Source: Halobacillus amylolyticus
GTDB taxonomy: Bacteria > Bacillota > Bacilli > Bacillales > Halobacillaceae
Direction of reading: 5' to 3'
Assembly: GCF_022921115.1 (NCBI RefSeq)
Contig: NZ_CP095075.1
Coordinates: forward strand, 2,678,001 to 2,742,000
DNA: 64,000 nucleotides
Below the pieces are notes generated by a model. It had not been told where the DNA came from. It made no database searches and saw only the letters and a program-made list of their open reading frames with translations. The number at the start of each line of letters is the position of its first letter. Within the stretch, counting starts at the first letter, position 1. Positions 43,129-51,593 of the stretch are shown one piece after another. The translations under genes were made by a program, and so were the position numbers.

Positions 43129-43845
43129 ATGGATAAACAGACCTTTCTAACCGCATTACATGAAAAAGGCATTGAGTTAGACGAGAAACAGCAACAGCAG
43201 TTCAAGCAATACTTCGAAATCTTAGTGGAATGGAATGACAAAATGAATTTAACAGCGATTACCGATCAGGAAGGTGTATATTTAAAGCACTTCTATGATT
43301 CGTTAACAGCTGCCTTTTATCATGATTTCTCCAAGCCGCTTACAATTTGTGATGTTGGAGCTGGCGCCGGGTTTCCAAGTATTCCGTTAAAAATCGTATT
43401 TCCACACCTGAAAGTTACAATTGTCGATTCATTGAAGAAGCGGATCACCTTTTTGAATCACTTAGCCCATGAACTTGAGTTGAATGATGTCGCTTTTTAC
43501 CATGATCGCGCAGAGAACTTCGGTAAAAACGCTAAATTCCGCGAAGGCTACGACTTAGTGATGGCCCGCGCTGTTGCCCGTATGTCCGTATTAAGTGAGT
43601 TATGTTTGCCACTTGCAATTAAGGGCGGGCATTTTATGGCAATGAAGGGTCCGAACTTAAAAGGCGAAATGGAAGAAGCCAATATTGCTATTCAAACCGT
43701 TGGCGGCGAAGTCAAAGACGTCTATACATTTGAACTTCCCGAGGAAGGTAGTGAACGCAATATCGCTATTATTGAGAAACGAAGGAAAACACCAAAGAAG
43801 TACCCGCGTAAAGCGGGGACACCAAACAAAACACCGATTCAGTAA
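43129..43845 (+). CDS. rsmG: 16S rRNA (guanine527-N7)-methyltransferase RsmG
   Basis: A 238-residue SAM-dependent GidB methyltransferase. [31 protein letters not shown] is the SAM loop; [19 protein letters not shown] and [12 protein letters not shown] follow. Mutants of such genes give low-level streptomycin resistance in other bacteria. A terminator follows, so noc is not in its transcript here, in contrast to the adjacent arrangement of B. subtilis. Confidence 0.96.
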   Translation: MDKQTFLTALHEKGIELDEKQQQQFKQYFEILVEWNDKMNLTAITDQEGVYLKHFYDSLTAAFYHDFSKPLTICDVGAGAGFPSIPLKIVFPHLKVTIVDSLKKRITFLNHLAHELELNDVAFYHDRAENFGKNAKFREGYDLVMARAVARMSVLSELCLPLAIKGGHFMAMKGPNLKGEMEEANIAIQTVGGEVKDVYTFELPEEGSERNIAIIEKRRKTPKKYPRKAGTPNKTPIQ

Positions 43846-43883
43846 ATATAGTGAATGTGTTGTTTGCTCTGCATCTCAACCAG

Positions 43884-43922
43884 AAAATCCTTTCCATGGC
43901 ATATAAGTGGGAAGGATTTTTA
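43884..43922 (+). terminator. Intrinsic terminator after rsmG
   Basis: AAAATCCTTTCC...GGGAAGGATTTTT. Confidence 0.8.
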
Positions 43923-43929
43923 ATAATTT

Positions 43930-43943
43930 ATTTCCGGGGAAAT
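43930..43943. promoter_or_regulatory. Noc-binding site candidate (NBS)
   Basis: ATTTCCGGGGAAAT differs at one base from the Noc consensus ATTTCCCGGGAAAT. It sits right after rsmG. Noc (54583) would spread from it to block Z-ring assembly over the nucleoid. Confidence 0.65.
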
Positions 43944-43969
43944 GATATAGTAGAAGTAGGAGGGCTTTC

Positions 43970-44101
43970 ATGAAACGCTTACTTAACTGGATAATTGGTT
44001 TCTTCTTTTTCTTAAGTGCTATATATTCTTTAGGTGAAGCAGCACAAAGCCAGGGATGGGCTATGAGTTATAATATTGTCAAACAAGGCAAGTGTGATTG
44101 A
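43970..44101 (+). CDS. Small hydrophobic peptide ORF
   Basis: A 43-codon frame with a good AGGAGGG site: MKRLLNWIIGFFFFLSAIYS then a polar tail. It has one membrane helix and no recognised family. Its last dozen codons are shared with the presumed start (ATG 44063) of the HepT-like relic, so its true 3' end is uncertain. Confidence 0.4.
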   Translation: MKRLLNWIIGFFFFLSAIYSLGEAAQSQGWAMSYNIVKQGKCD

Positions 44102-44389
44102 ACGATGCTTACAGAGAATCAATGAAGAGTATGAAGGGGATCCAGATCACTTAAAAAACTTTACAAAGCAGGATTCTATTATATTGAACTTACGACGGGC
44201 ATATGAAGCAAGTATTGGTTTGGCAATGTATATTGTTGATGAAGAGAAGTTAGGTGTAACCCAAACAAGTAGAGAGGCTTTTACCTTTTTGGAATCGAGT
44301 AAGATGATCTCCCCATCCCTTTCAAAGAATATGAAGAGCATCTCGGTGATTTTACACGGTTTACAAAGTGTCTTCTTAAATATAGATAA
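44063..44389 (+). pseudogene. Decayed HepT-like (DUF86/HEPN) gene
   Basis: The middle (ERCLQRINEEYEGDP, KNFTKQDSIILNLRRAYEASIGLAM, LGVTQTSREAFTFLE) is clearly DUF86/HepT. Reading from ATG 44063 needs removal of one A in GTCAAACAAG (44079-44085) to reach the family body; alternatively translation would start at a TTG (44076). After SLSKNMKS the frame leaves the family, while another frame gives the normal HepT end (EYEEHLGDFTRFTKCLLKYR, stop 44389). The roughly 20-residue segment with the RX4-6H RNase motif is absent, as if deleted. No MNT/MntA antitoxin gene adjoins it. Confidence 0.75.
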
Positions 44390-44425
44390 AGAGGACTACC
44401 TGCTGAGATGCAAATAGTCCTCTTT
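44388..44425. terminator. Bidirectional terminator
   Basis: AAAGAGGACTA...TAGTCCTCTTT between the HepT relic and the convergent hydrolase gene. Confidence 0.8.
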
Positions 44426-44428
44426 CTA

Positions 44429-45232
44429 TTATTTAAGAAGCTTCAACAACTCTGTATTGAACTTTTCCTTCTCGTCATAGATCAGACCATGACCGCTTTC
44501 TTCAAAAGAGATCAATGTTGAATTTCGAATCCCTTCTTTCAGCTGCAGTGAGAATTCGTAATCACAGATTTGATCTTTTTTCCCGTGCATAAGGAGGGTA
44601 GGGACTTTAACTTCTTCCAACTCACCCCTGAGGTCTTCGTCCCGAAGTGCCTCAGCAGAAGCAATTGTTCCATGAGCAGAAGCTCGAAGGCCTAAATCGA
44701 GGAACCACTGATTCAATGCTTCGGAAGTATCTGAATGATAGAAATTTCCCCCAAAGTCTTTTAATGCTGCCGGACGATCCTCTTTAATCGCTTCAATTAG
44801 TCCATCAACTTCTTCCTTTTTCATTCCATACGAATAATTATCTCTCTGCGTAAAGCTAGGAGCAGCTGCACCAATCAGTAACAGACGGGCAAATTGATCA
44901 TTTGCATGTTTGGTTGCATAACGAATCGCTATTGGACCACCCATTGAAAATCCTGCAAGGTAGAAATTTTCTAATTGCAAGTACTCAACAATAACTTTGA
45001 TATCATGGGCTAATGTGTCATAATCATAACCAAATGCAGGTTTGTCTGATTTTCCAAACCCTCTTAAATCAATGCCGATAAATCGGTAACCATTTTGAGG
45101 AAGTTCGTTCATTTGGTATTCAAACATTTCGTGGTTAACAGGCCAACCGTGGATAAAAACGATAGGTTGCCCTTCGCCAATATCTTGAACAAACAGCTGA
45201 ACATTTTGGTCAACTTCTATATAATGTGCCAT
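44429..45232 (-). CDS. Alpha/beta hydrolase (haloperoxidase/esterase-like)
   Basis: A 267-residue alpha/beta hydrolase. Oxyanion region FIHGWPVNHEMF, nucleophile GFSMGGP (serine about residue 95), acid aspartate in GKKDQICD and histidine in SGHGLIYDE complete the triad. Similar to non-haem chloroperoxidases and aryl esterases; substrate unknown. Secreted signal absent. Confidence 0.86.
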   Translation of the reverse strand: MAHYIEVDQNVQLFVQDIGEGQPIVFIHGWPVNHEMFEYQMNELPQNGYRFIGIDLRGFGKSDKPAFGYDYDTLAHDIKVIVEYLQLENFYLAGFSMGGPIAIRYATKHANDQFARLLLIGAAAPSFTQRDNYSYGMKKEEVDGLIEAIKEDRPAALKDFGGNFYHSDTSEALNQWFLDLGLRASAHGTIASAEALRDEDLRGELEEVKVPTLLMHGKKDQICDYEFSLQLKEGIRNSTLISFEESGHGLIYDEKEKFNTELLKLLK

Positions 45233-45324
45233 ATAATTAAACGACTCTCCTTTATATATATATAGATAAGATACCCGCTAACGAAACAGATAAACATTTT
45301 GCAGTGGGTTTGAGGAGGAATATA

Positions 45325-45813
45325 ATGAGGATAATTGTTGTGTCTGACACACACATGCCTAAGAAGGCGAAACAGCTTCCGACAAGATTAATAGAAGAAT
45401 TGTACTCAGCAAATCTCATTGTTCATTTGGGTGATTGGCAGACTGTTGAAATATATAAACAATTAAGTGAATTTGCTCAAGTGATTGGTGTCTACGGGAA
45501 TGTGGATGAGGATGATATAAAAGAAATTGCACCGCGGAGAATCGTCACGGAATGGGGAGGATTTAAAGTAGGTATCGTCCACGGTCATGGCGAAAAAAAG
45601 ACGACGGAAAAGCGAGTGATGGAAGAGTTTGAAGGAGAAGAACTAGACTTGATCCTTTTTGGCCATTCCCACTTGCCGATTCTGAAATTTGTAAAGAAAA
45701 CAATGCTGTTTAATCCGGGATCAGCTACTGATAAACGGAGCCTGCCGTATTACTCATTTGGTGTGATCACGATAGAGGATGATGTTTGTGCAGAACATAT
45801 ATTTTATAAATAA
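45325..45813 (+). CDS. YfcE/MJ0936-type metallophosphoesterase
   Basis: A 162-residue calcineurin-like phosphoesterase: VVSDTHMPKK (metal DxH), HLGDW (GD), VYGNVDEDD (GNxD), VHGHGEK (GHG) and FGHSHLPIL (GHxH) in the correct order. Acts on phosphodiesters or phosphomonoesters with divalent metals. ATG 45325 with GAGGAGGA. Divergent from the hydrolase. Confidence 0.9.
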   Translation: MRIIVVSDTHMPKKAKQLPTRLIEELYSANLIVHLGDWQTVEIYKQLSEFAQVIGVYGNVDEDDIKEIAPRRIVTEWGGFKVGIVHGHGEKKTTEKRVMEEFEGEELDLILFGHSHLPILKFVKKTMLFNPGSATDKRSLPYYSFGVITIEDDVCAEHIFYK

Positions 45814-45842
45814 AAAGAACCTGGACCGCAGTCCAAGTTCCT
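45812..45842. terminator. Hairpin between convergent genes
   Basis: AAGAACCTGGACcgcaGTCCAAGTTCCT stem, imperfect. Confidence 0.5.
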
Positions 45843-45843
45843 A

Positions 45844-46713
45844 TTAGCTGTGCATGACCATGCCGCCATTAATGTGAATAAATTGTCCGGTTATATACGT
45901 GGAATCATCAGAAGCAAGTAGTACATAACTCCCTACATGCTCTACAGGCTGACCTGGACGTCCCATTGGGGTGTTTGTTCCAAATTCTTCTACTTTTTCT
46001 TCAGAGAAAGTAGATGGGATAAGTGGTGTCCAGATTGGACCAGGAGCCACGCCGTTTACACGAATTCCTTTGTCAACGAGCTGTTTAGCCATCGATCTTG
46101 TAAAGGCGACTACTGCTCCCTTTGTAGCTGTGTAGTCGACTAAATGGGGATTCCCTATATAAGGGTTGACGGAAGCTGTATTAATAATTGAGCTTCCACT
46201 TCTCATGTGTGGAAGGGCTGCTTTTGTCATATGGAACATTGAGTAGATATTTGTTTTAAACGTACTCTCTAGTTGCTCAGTAGAGATGTCTAAAATATCA
46301 TCTGTAGGGTGCTGTTCGCCAGCGTTATTCACTAATATATCAAGGCGGCCAAGTTCACTAGTTGTTCGTTCTACTGCATTGTGGCACACCGTTTCTTCTC
46401 CCACATCCCCTGCGATTAAAATAGCACGTTGCCCCTCGGCCTCAACTTTTCTTTTGGTGATTTCAGCATCTTCATGTTCTTCTAAATAAGAAATGGCTAC
46501 ATCTGCTCCTTCTTTAGCGTAACCGATTGCGACAGAACGTCCGATTCCGCTGTCACCACCTGTAATGAGAGCGACCTTGCCAATTAATTTGTCTCCACTT
46601 TTATAATCATTGTCTGATTGAAGCGGCTGTGGACTCATTTTTCCTTCAACGCCAGGCTGCTTTGCTTGTTCTTGACCTGGCTGTCCATCCGTTTGTCTAT
46701 TTCTACGATCCAT
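45844..46713 (-). CDS. Short-chain dehydrogenase of the YdaD/YhdF general-stress type
   Basis: A 289-residue SDR with the long N-terminal leader of this subgroup (PGQEQAKQPGVEGKMSP, residues 14-30). Rossmann loop TGGDSGIGRSVAIGYAKEG, NNAGEQ, catalytic S-Y-K as in NTASVN and DYTATKGAVVAF, and the PGPIWTPLIP loop. Homologues are SigB-controlled stress proteins in B. subtilis; NADP+ oxidoreductase with unknown substrate. Confidence 0.88.
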   Translation of the reverse strand: MDRRNRQTDGQPGQEQAKQPGVEGKMSPQPLQSDNDYKSGDKLIGKVALITGGDSGIGRSVAIGYAKEGADVAISYLEEHEDAEITKRKVEAEGQRAILIAGDVGEETVCHNAVERTTSELGRLDILVNNAGEQHPTDDILDISTEQLESTFKTNIYSMFHMTKAALPHMRSGSSIINTASVNPYIGNPHLVDYTATKGAVVAFTRSMAKQLVDKGIRVNGVAPGPIWTPLIPSTFSEEKVEEFGTNTPMGRPGQPVEHVGSYVLLASDDSTYITGQFIHINGGMVMHS

Positions 46714-46842
46714 ATAGAATACCTCCTTCAGTTATGATCATCTATGATTAGTTCATTCCACATGAACGAAAATTCAAACCATTACTAGGAGAGACAATCT
46801 TGGTTCATTAATTGAACATATAATTATGAGGGAGAGAATTAG

Positions 46843-46992
46843 ATGATAATTAAAGAAACAAAGAATTATAAAAGCATCGCCATGTTAAACCGTTATGTTC
46901 AGGAACTTCATGCAGAGTTATTTCCAACTTATTTTAAAAAATATGACTTTGCATCTATTAATAATTTTTTCAGAATATCATTGGTAAGGTAA
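46843..46992 (+). pseudogene. Truncated GNAT acetyltransferase (N-terminal fragment)
   Basis: Forty-nine codons, MIIKETKNYKSIAMLNRYVQ and LHAELFPTYFKKYDFASINNFF, match the N-terminus of GNAT acetyltransferases, with a good GGGAGAG site, but the acetyl-CoA-binding core is missing: after NNFF the frame goes to stop and the following 120 bases contain no continuation in any frame. Confidence 0.65.
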
Positions 46993-47119
46993 ATTTTTAT
47001 TTTTCTAAAGCGTTTGTAAGGTCATTTTAGAAATTAGAAATAATATCATTCGTTAAAATAATAAGACCTACTAAGAATTCTTTCAAAGCAAAAAGAATCG
47101 GAATAATTTTAAATATGAG

Positions 47120-48049
47120 GTGAGGAGCGGTTGCTTTATCTATCCATATCTTCTTATGATCATAGTCGTTATGATTTATGCTGGAAACATTCTTATTGGA
47201 AAGGCGATAAGTGAATTACCGCCTATCACTATTACCTTTTTCAGATTACTGATTGCCTTCGTTGTGCTTTTTCCACTAGGATATAGAAGTGCTTGGAAGT
47301 ACCGAGACCGATTCTTCAAATACAAAAAGCCGGTCTTAGTGATGGCTTTATCAGGGCTCGCTCTATTTAATACGTTTATATACGGAGCTTTGCAGTTTAC
47401 CACATCATCAAATGTGGCCATTCTTGAGTCGATCATTCCAGCGATCACTGTAGTATTAAGTGCTTTTATGCTAAAAGAGAGATTAAAAGGGATTCAATGG
47501 GGTGGGGTTGGACTTTCTCTTATTGGAGCCATTTGGGTAGTGATGGATGGTAACATCTTGAAGCTGACTGTTATAGATTGGAATGTTGGCGACCTGATTA
47601 TGATTGGAGCCATTATAACGTGGGCCGTTTACTCAGTCATGGTTAAGAAATACATGCATAAGTTTCCACCCTACGCTGCTATCTTTGTCATGACGGGAAT
47701 TTCGCTCATCGCTTTATTGCCGATTGTTATCATCGAGTGGAGTATTATCGGGATACCAGCAATGGGGGATTCAAATTTTATTATCGGATTGCTTTACTTA
47801 GGTATATTTCCATCTTTGATTGCGTTAATCTTTTATAATCGAGCCGTTGCTTTATTGGGGGCTTCCCAGGCTTCTATATTTTTAAATTTCCTCCCCGTTG
47901 TTACAATGATAGGTGCCTACTTATGGTTAGGGGAAGAGATTACAGTCATGCATGTTATCGGAGCGGGGATCGTAATTGTTGGCGTGTTGCTTACTACCCA
48001 GTTCCGTGTTAAGCGAAGGAGTTTAGAGAATAAAAAGCGATATGGTTAG
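47120..48049 (+). CDS. DMT-superfamily (EamA) transporter
   Basis: A membrane protein with ten predicted helices in two EamA repeats: YAGNILIGKAISELPPITITFFRLL and FTTSSNVAILESIIPAITVVLSAFMLKERL (repeat 1), then LIMIGAIITWAVYSVMVKKY and GASQASIFLNFLPVVTMIGAYLWLGEEIT (repeat 2). Probably a metabolite exporter. The 5' end is uncertain: GTG 47120 has no good ribosome site, whereas a TTG at 47131 has one but is in another frame; a small 5' indel is possible. Confidence 0.82.
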   Translation: MRSGCFIYPYLLMIIVVMIYAGNILIGKAISELPPITITFFRLLIAFVVLFPLGYRSAWKYRDRFFKYKKPVLVMALSGLALFNTFIYGALQFTTSSNVAILESIIPAITVVLSAFMLKERLKGIQWGGVGLSLIGAIWVVMDGNILKLTVIDWNVGDLIMIGAIITWAVYSVMVKKYMHKFPPYAAIFVMTGISLIALLPIVIIEWSIIGIPAMGDSNFIIGLLYLGIFPSLIALIFYNRAVALLGASQASIFLNFLPVVTMIGAYLWLGEEITVMHVIGAGIVIVGVLLTTQFRVKRRSLENKKRYG

Positions 48050-48251
48050 GTTTAATAGCATAGGGAACCATTCGAATCCCACTTAACCCCATAGTGAAAA
48101 ATGTAGTTTATTATGTTTTGTTTCTGGAATTAAGGGTACTTTTTATGGAAAAGGAAGGCAGAATGAGGTCATATTAACCACATGAGGTCAGAAGCAAAAA
48201 AAAGATATCCCTTCTTAGAATAACGTTAACGAATAGAAAGGAGCAATTAAC

Positions 48252-48776
48252 ATGAATACTGATGAACAACAGGTGCAAAAAAAGTCAACAAAAGGTAAAT
48301 TAACTCTAGCCATGACTGCTGGGGCTCTAGTAGGAGGGGCATTTGTTTTAGTTAGAAACCCGTCTGCACGAACCAGGTTAAAAGAAACATCGGGTTCAAC
48401 CAAAAATACAGTAAGCCAATATATTTCTGATGTAAAAGCTGACCCTACAGGAGCGAAAAACCAGCTAGTTGATCGTATTCAAAAAACGGCCTCCATTACA
48501 AGGGAGGCGATTAATAAAATTCAAGACATTCTTGATAATGAAGGTAGGGAGATCACCAATAAGGTTCGGGAAGTCAAGGAAGAGTCTAAAGAGATTGTTT
48601 CTACAGCCAAGGAGGCCGGCGATGAATTGAAAGAAGTCGGTGATAAGGTTGGTGAAGCTAAAGATGAATTAACGGAATCAAAAGAGGAGAAGAAACAGGC
48701 TTTAGCTGATGGCGAAAATCTATCTGTTGTGAAAGATGATGAGCACGAGATAAAGAAAACAATAAAAACAAATTAA
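48252..48776 (+). CDS. YtxH-domain general stress protein
   Basis: A 174-residue protein with a hydrophobic anchor TAGALVGGAFVLV (residues about 19-33) followed by a long charged coiled-coil, ending with lysine-rich KKTIKTN. This layout is typical of YtxH/YhaH-type stress proteins. ATG follows GAAAGGAG. Peripheral, membrane-anchored role inferred. Confidence 0.75.
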   Translation: MNTDEQQVQKKSTKGKLTLAMTAGALVGGAFVLVRNPSARTRLKETSGSTKNTVSQYISDVKADPTGAKNQLVDRIQKTASITREAINKIQDILDNEGREITNKVREVKEESKEIVSTAKEAGDELKEVGDKVGEAKDELTESKEEKKQALADGENLSVVKDDEHEIKKTIKTN

Positions 48777-48903
48777 TTGGTCTATTTAGATCATAGGATG
48801 AAAGGTCAGCTTTGTTGAGAAGCTGATTTTTTTTGAGAAAAAGGAAGTAGGATAATAGCAATAAGGAAGCGAATTAGTTAAGTAAGAAGGGGATGATTTC
48901 AAA

Positions 48904-49253
48904 ATGCTGAAAGAAAAGGACTATGGATCACCAGTAACACCTATTTTTGAAAAATTTTCTATACAAAAGGATGTTTCACTTGTATATGGAGAACCCATTG
49001 ATGTAGGAAAGAAAAAGATTTTACCTGTAGCAAGGGTCAACTACTTGATTGGAGGCGACGGTGACAATTCGGAAGGAAATGAATCATTAGAGTCGGGCCA
49101 AGGAGAAGATGGAGGAGGTCATATTTCATCAAGCCTCTAGGTGTTTATGATTTAACAGAGATAAAGACAACCTTCAAGCCTGTCTATGACCTTCGACGTT
49201 TGACTATTACGACTGCGCTAGTTTCTGGTGTGTTAGTGTGGATATTAAACTGA
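48904..49253 (+). CDS. GerW/YtfJ-family spore protein, frameshifted in this sequence
   Basis: The first part, SPVTPIFEKFSIQKDVSLVYGEPIDVGKKKILPVARVNYLIGG (shown by its key segments VYGEPIDVG and KILPVARV), is the GerW family. The frame stops at 49140, but after one added base near 49117-49118 (GG to GGG) it continues with YFIKPLGVYDL and TFKPVYDLRRLTITTALVSGVLVWILN-like hydrophobic end, stop 49253 (116 aa). Family members act in spore germination or the spore coat. Confidence 0.75.
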
Positions 49254-49295
49254 AATAACTGTTTGAAATTCATTAAAGAAAAGAGGAGAACTCAC

Positions 49296-50357
49296 ATGAA
49301 TCAATTCCCAATAATAGATGGGCATAACGATACACTGCTAAAGCTTCACCAACAAGAGAAGGGAAAAGGTCGTTTATTTTTCAATGAAAGCTCTATTGGT
49401 CATATTGATTTGCCTCGAGCAAAGAAAGGGCAGTTTAGTGGGGGGTTTTTTGCAATATTTTGCCCTCATCCATCAGGTTCATTACTTCCGGACTTTGAAA
49501 AATTTGCTACTGAAAAGGGGTATGATCTCCCTCTTTCTGCTCCCGCCGAATATGAATACTGTCATCGGATGACAAATGCAATGGTAGCCGACCTGTTTAG
49601 CCTGGAGGCAAATTCAAATGGAAGTTTCAAAGTCGTACGCACCGTTGATGAGCTGAGTAATTTAGTACATAAAGAAACCATTGCCGCCATTCTTCATTTT
49701 GAAGGAGCAGAGGCGATTGATACGGACCTTGATGCACTAAGTGTATATTATCAGGCAGGCCTTCGTTCAATAGGACTCGTATGGAGCCGCCCCAATGCAT
49801 TTGCTCAAGGCGTACCTTACAGGTATCCTTCAACGCCTGACATCGGAGCTGGGCTTACTGAATCCGGAAAGAGCTTGGTTCGTGAATGCAATCAACTTGG
49901 AATTATGCTAGATTTGTCTCATCTTAATGAAAAGGGATTTTGGGATGTAGCAGAAATTTCCGATGCTCCTTTAGTGGCCACTCATTCGAACGCACATACG
50001 ATATCTCCAATCTCGCGCAACTTGACCGATAAACAACTGGATGCGATTGCCGAATCCAATGGGGTAGTGGGGGTAACATATGCAGTTAATATGCTTCGTC
50101 CAGACGGGAAACTGAATACAGATACACCTTTAGAAGAAATCGTTAAGCATATTGATTATATAGCTAGCCGCATAGGCATCGAACATGTTGTCCTGGGTTC
50201 GGATTTTGATGGCACAACGCTTCCAGATGAATTAGGTGATGTGACTGGGGTTCCAAAAGTACTTGAATTGTTAAAAAATCATGGGTTTAGTGACAAAGAT
50301 TTATGTAAGTTAACTTATGAAAACTGGCTTAGAGTTTTGAAAAATACTTGGAAATAA
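49296..50357 (+). CDS. Membrane dipeptidase family (M19) peptidase
   Basis: The 353-residue zinc dipeptidase of the renal dipeptidase family. Motifs: IDGHNDTL (metal His-x-Asp at residue 8-10), the bridging glutamate in LHFEGAEAI, LDLSHLNEKGFWDV, ATHSNAHTI with the histidines, SRNLTDKQL and LGSDFDGTTLP. Hydrolyses dipeptides; lacks a signal peptide, so cytoplasmic. ATG 49296 with AGAGGAG. Confidence 0.92.
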   Translation: MNQFPIIDGHNDTLLKLHQQEKGKGRLFFNESSIGHIDLPRAKKGQFSGGFFAIFCPHPSGSLLPDFEKFATEKGYDLPLSAPAEYEYCHRMTNAMVADLFSLEANSNGSFKVVRTVDELSNLVHKETIAAILHFEGAEAIDTDLDALSVYYQAGLRSIGLVWSRPNAFAQGVPYRYPSTPDIGAGLTESGKSLVRECNQLGIMLDLSHLNEKGFWDVAEISDAPLVATHSNAHTISPISRNLTDKQLDAIAESNGVVGVTYAVNMLRPDGKLNTDTPLEEIVKHIDYIASRIGIEHVVLGSDFDGTTLPDELGDVTGVPKVLELLKNHGFSDKDLCKLTYENWLRVLKNTWK

Positions 50358-50417
50358 AAGTAGGACGCATTCAATGAATGGTAATTCAGCTTAAAAAAGT
50401 CCCAATATAGACAATTC

Positions 50418-50462
50418 AAATTAGCTGACCACTACTAGGTATAGGTGGTCAGCTAATTTTTT
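50418..50462 (+). terminator. Intrinsic terminator after dipeptidase gene
   Basis: AAATTAGCTGACCAC...GTGGTCAGCTAATTTTTT, near perfect. Confidence 0.9.
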
Positions 50463-50549
50463 ATTGTGTTTTTGCAAATATTTAAAATATGTTGAATTGT
50501 TGATTCTAATAATATAGAATTAGTGAAAACATACATTTGAGGTGATGAG

Positions 50550-51593
50550 ATGGAAGTGATTCAGACAACAAGTAGAAAAAGGGAAACTTATCGGACAAAA
50601 ATAGAGCATTCATTGCTTTACGAAGCAGCCCTTGGCATTGCAGCTGTTACGAACACGCCACTTTTAGATACCCTTGAAAAGTCAGATTGGGATGCTGTAA
50701 AGAAACAACTATCTAATAAAATGAATGGCGAACTTCAATACGTTGAAGAGAACAACACATGGAAATCATTGCTTCAACTCCTTCATCAAGATTCCTTTCC
50801 AAACTTAGATGCCTTCACTCAATTTATCCAACAACTAGATGCCACCAAACTCCAATATATTTGCCTGCCTTATTTAGGCCTTGCTTTTCAAGAGTTGCGC
50901 GACCAAGCATCTAAAGGAGATAAAAAGGCTGTTCAATCGTTACAAAAAGAGGTAGAGGACCATCCCTTTTTTAAAACATACATTTCCTTTATAACAACTA
51001 CAGACCCTTCAGTACTTAAGAGCCATTTAATTGCTGTGATGATAGGGTGGTACACAGCCGTTATCCAACCTCAAGAACAGGAATTACAAGCCATACTGCA
51101 GCGTGATCAACAAGCAAAGCAAAATATGTCTAACAAAGTAGACACGGAGTCCCTTGTAGAATGGGCGACAGGAGGTATCAAGTACTTTCCAGAACCAAGT
51201 GTCTATCGAGTACTGCTGATTCCACAACGAACGTACCGACCATGGAATGTTGAAGCGGACATTGAGGGAACAAAGATTTTCTATTACCCTGTTTCCAATG
51301 AGAGCATTCATATGGATGACCCTTATGCTCCTGATCAATTCCTCGTCCAGAAATATAAAGCCTTAGGCGATGAAGTAAGGATGAAAATAGTTAAGCTTTT
51401 ATTTGAAAAGGAACGTACCTTACATGAGCTTACAGATATCCTTAACATGGGCAAATCAACCATCCACCACCATTTGAAGCTATTGAAGTCTGCGCGAATC
51501 GTAGAAGGTGAGCGTTCCATCTATCGTTTAAGGAAAAACTCGATCGATATGATGGCAACAGAGCTTGAGTATTTCATTGATAGTCTCTCATGA
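50550..51593 (+). CDS. ArsR-type winged-helix regulator with large N-terminal domain
   Basis: A 347-residue protein. The C-terminal 90 residues form an ArsR winged helix: KALGDEVRMKIVKLLFEKERTLHELTDILNMGKSTIHHHLKLLKSA and YRLRKNS. The first 250 residues (KIEHSLLYEAALGIAAVT...) are the variable sensor domain of this Bacillus subgroup. It overlaps by 4 bases with an MFS transporter gene, which it probably regulates. Confidence 0.85.
   Translation: MEVIQTTSRKRETYRTKIEHSLLYEAALGIAAVTNTPLLDTLEKSDWDAVKKQLSNKMNGELQYVEENNTWKSLLQLLHQDSFPNLDAFTQFIQQLDATKLQYICLPYLGLAFQELRDQASKGDKKAVQSLQKEVEDHPFFKTYISFITTTDPSVLKSHLIAVMIGWYTAVIQPQEQELQAILQRDQQAKQNMSNKVDTESLVEWATGGIKYFPEPSVYRVLLIPQRTYRPWNVEADIEGTKIFYYPVSNESIHMDDPYAPDQFLVQKYKALGDEVRMKIVKLLFEKERTLHELTDILNMGKSTIHHHLKLLKSARIVEGERSIYRLRKNSIDMMATELEYFIDSLS

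Noticed and set aside
48071..48085. ATTCGAATCCCAC as tRNA T-arm
   Set aside because: No acceptor or other arms can be formed around it.
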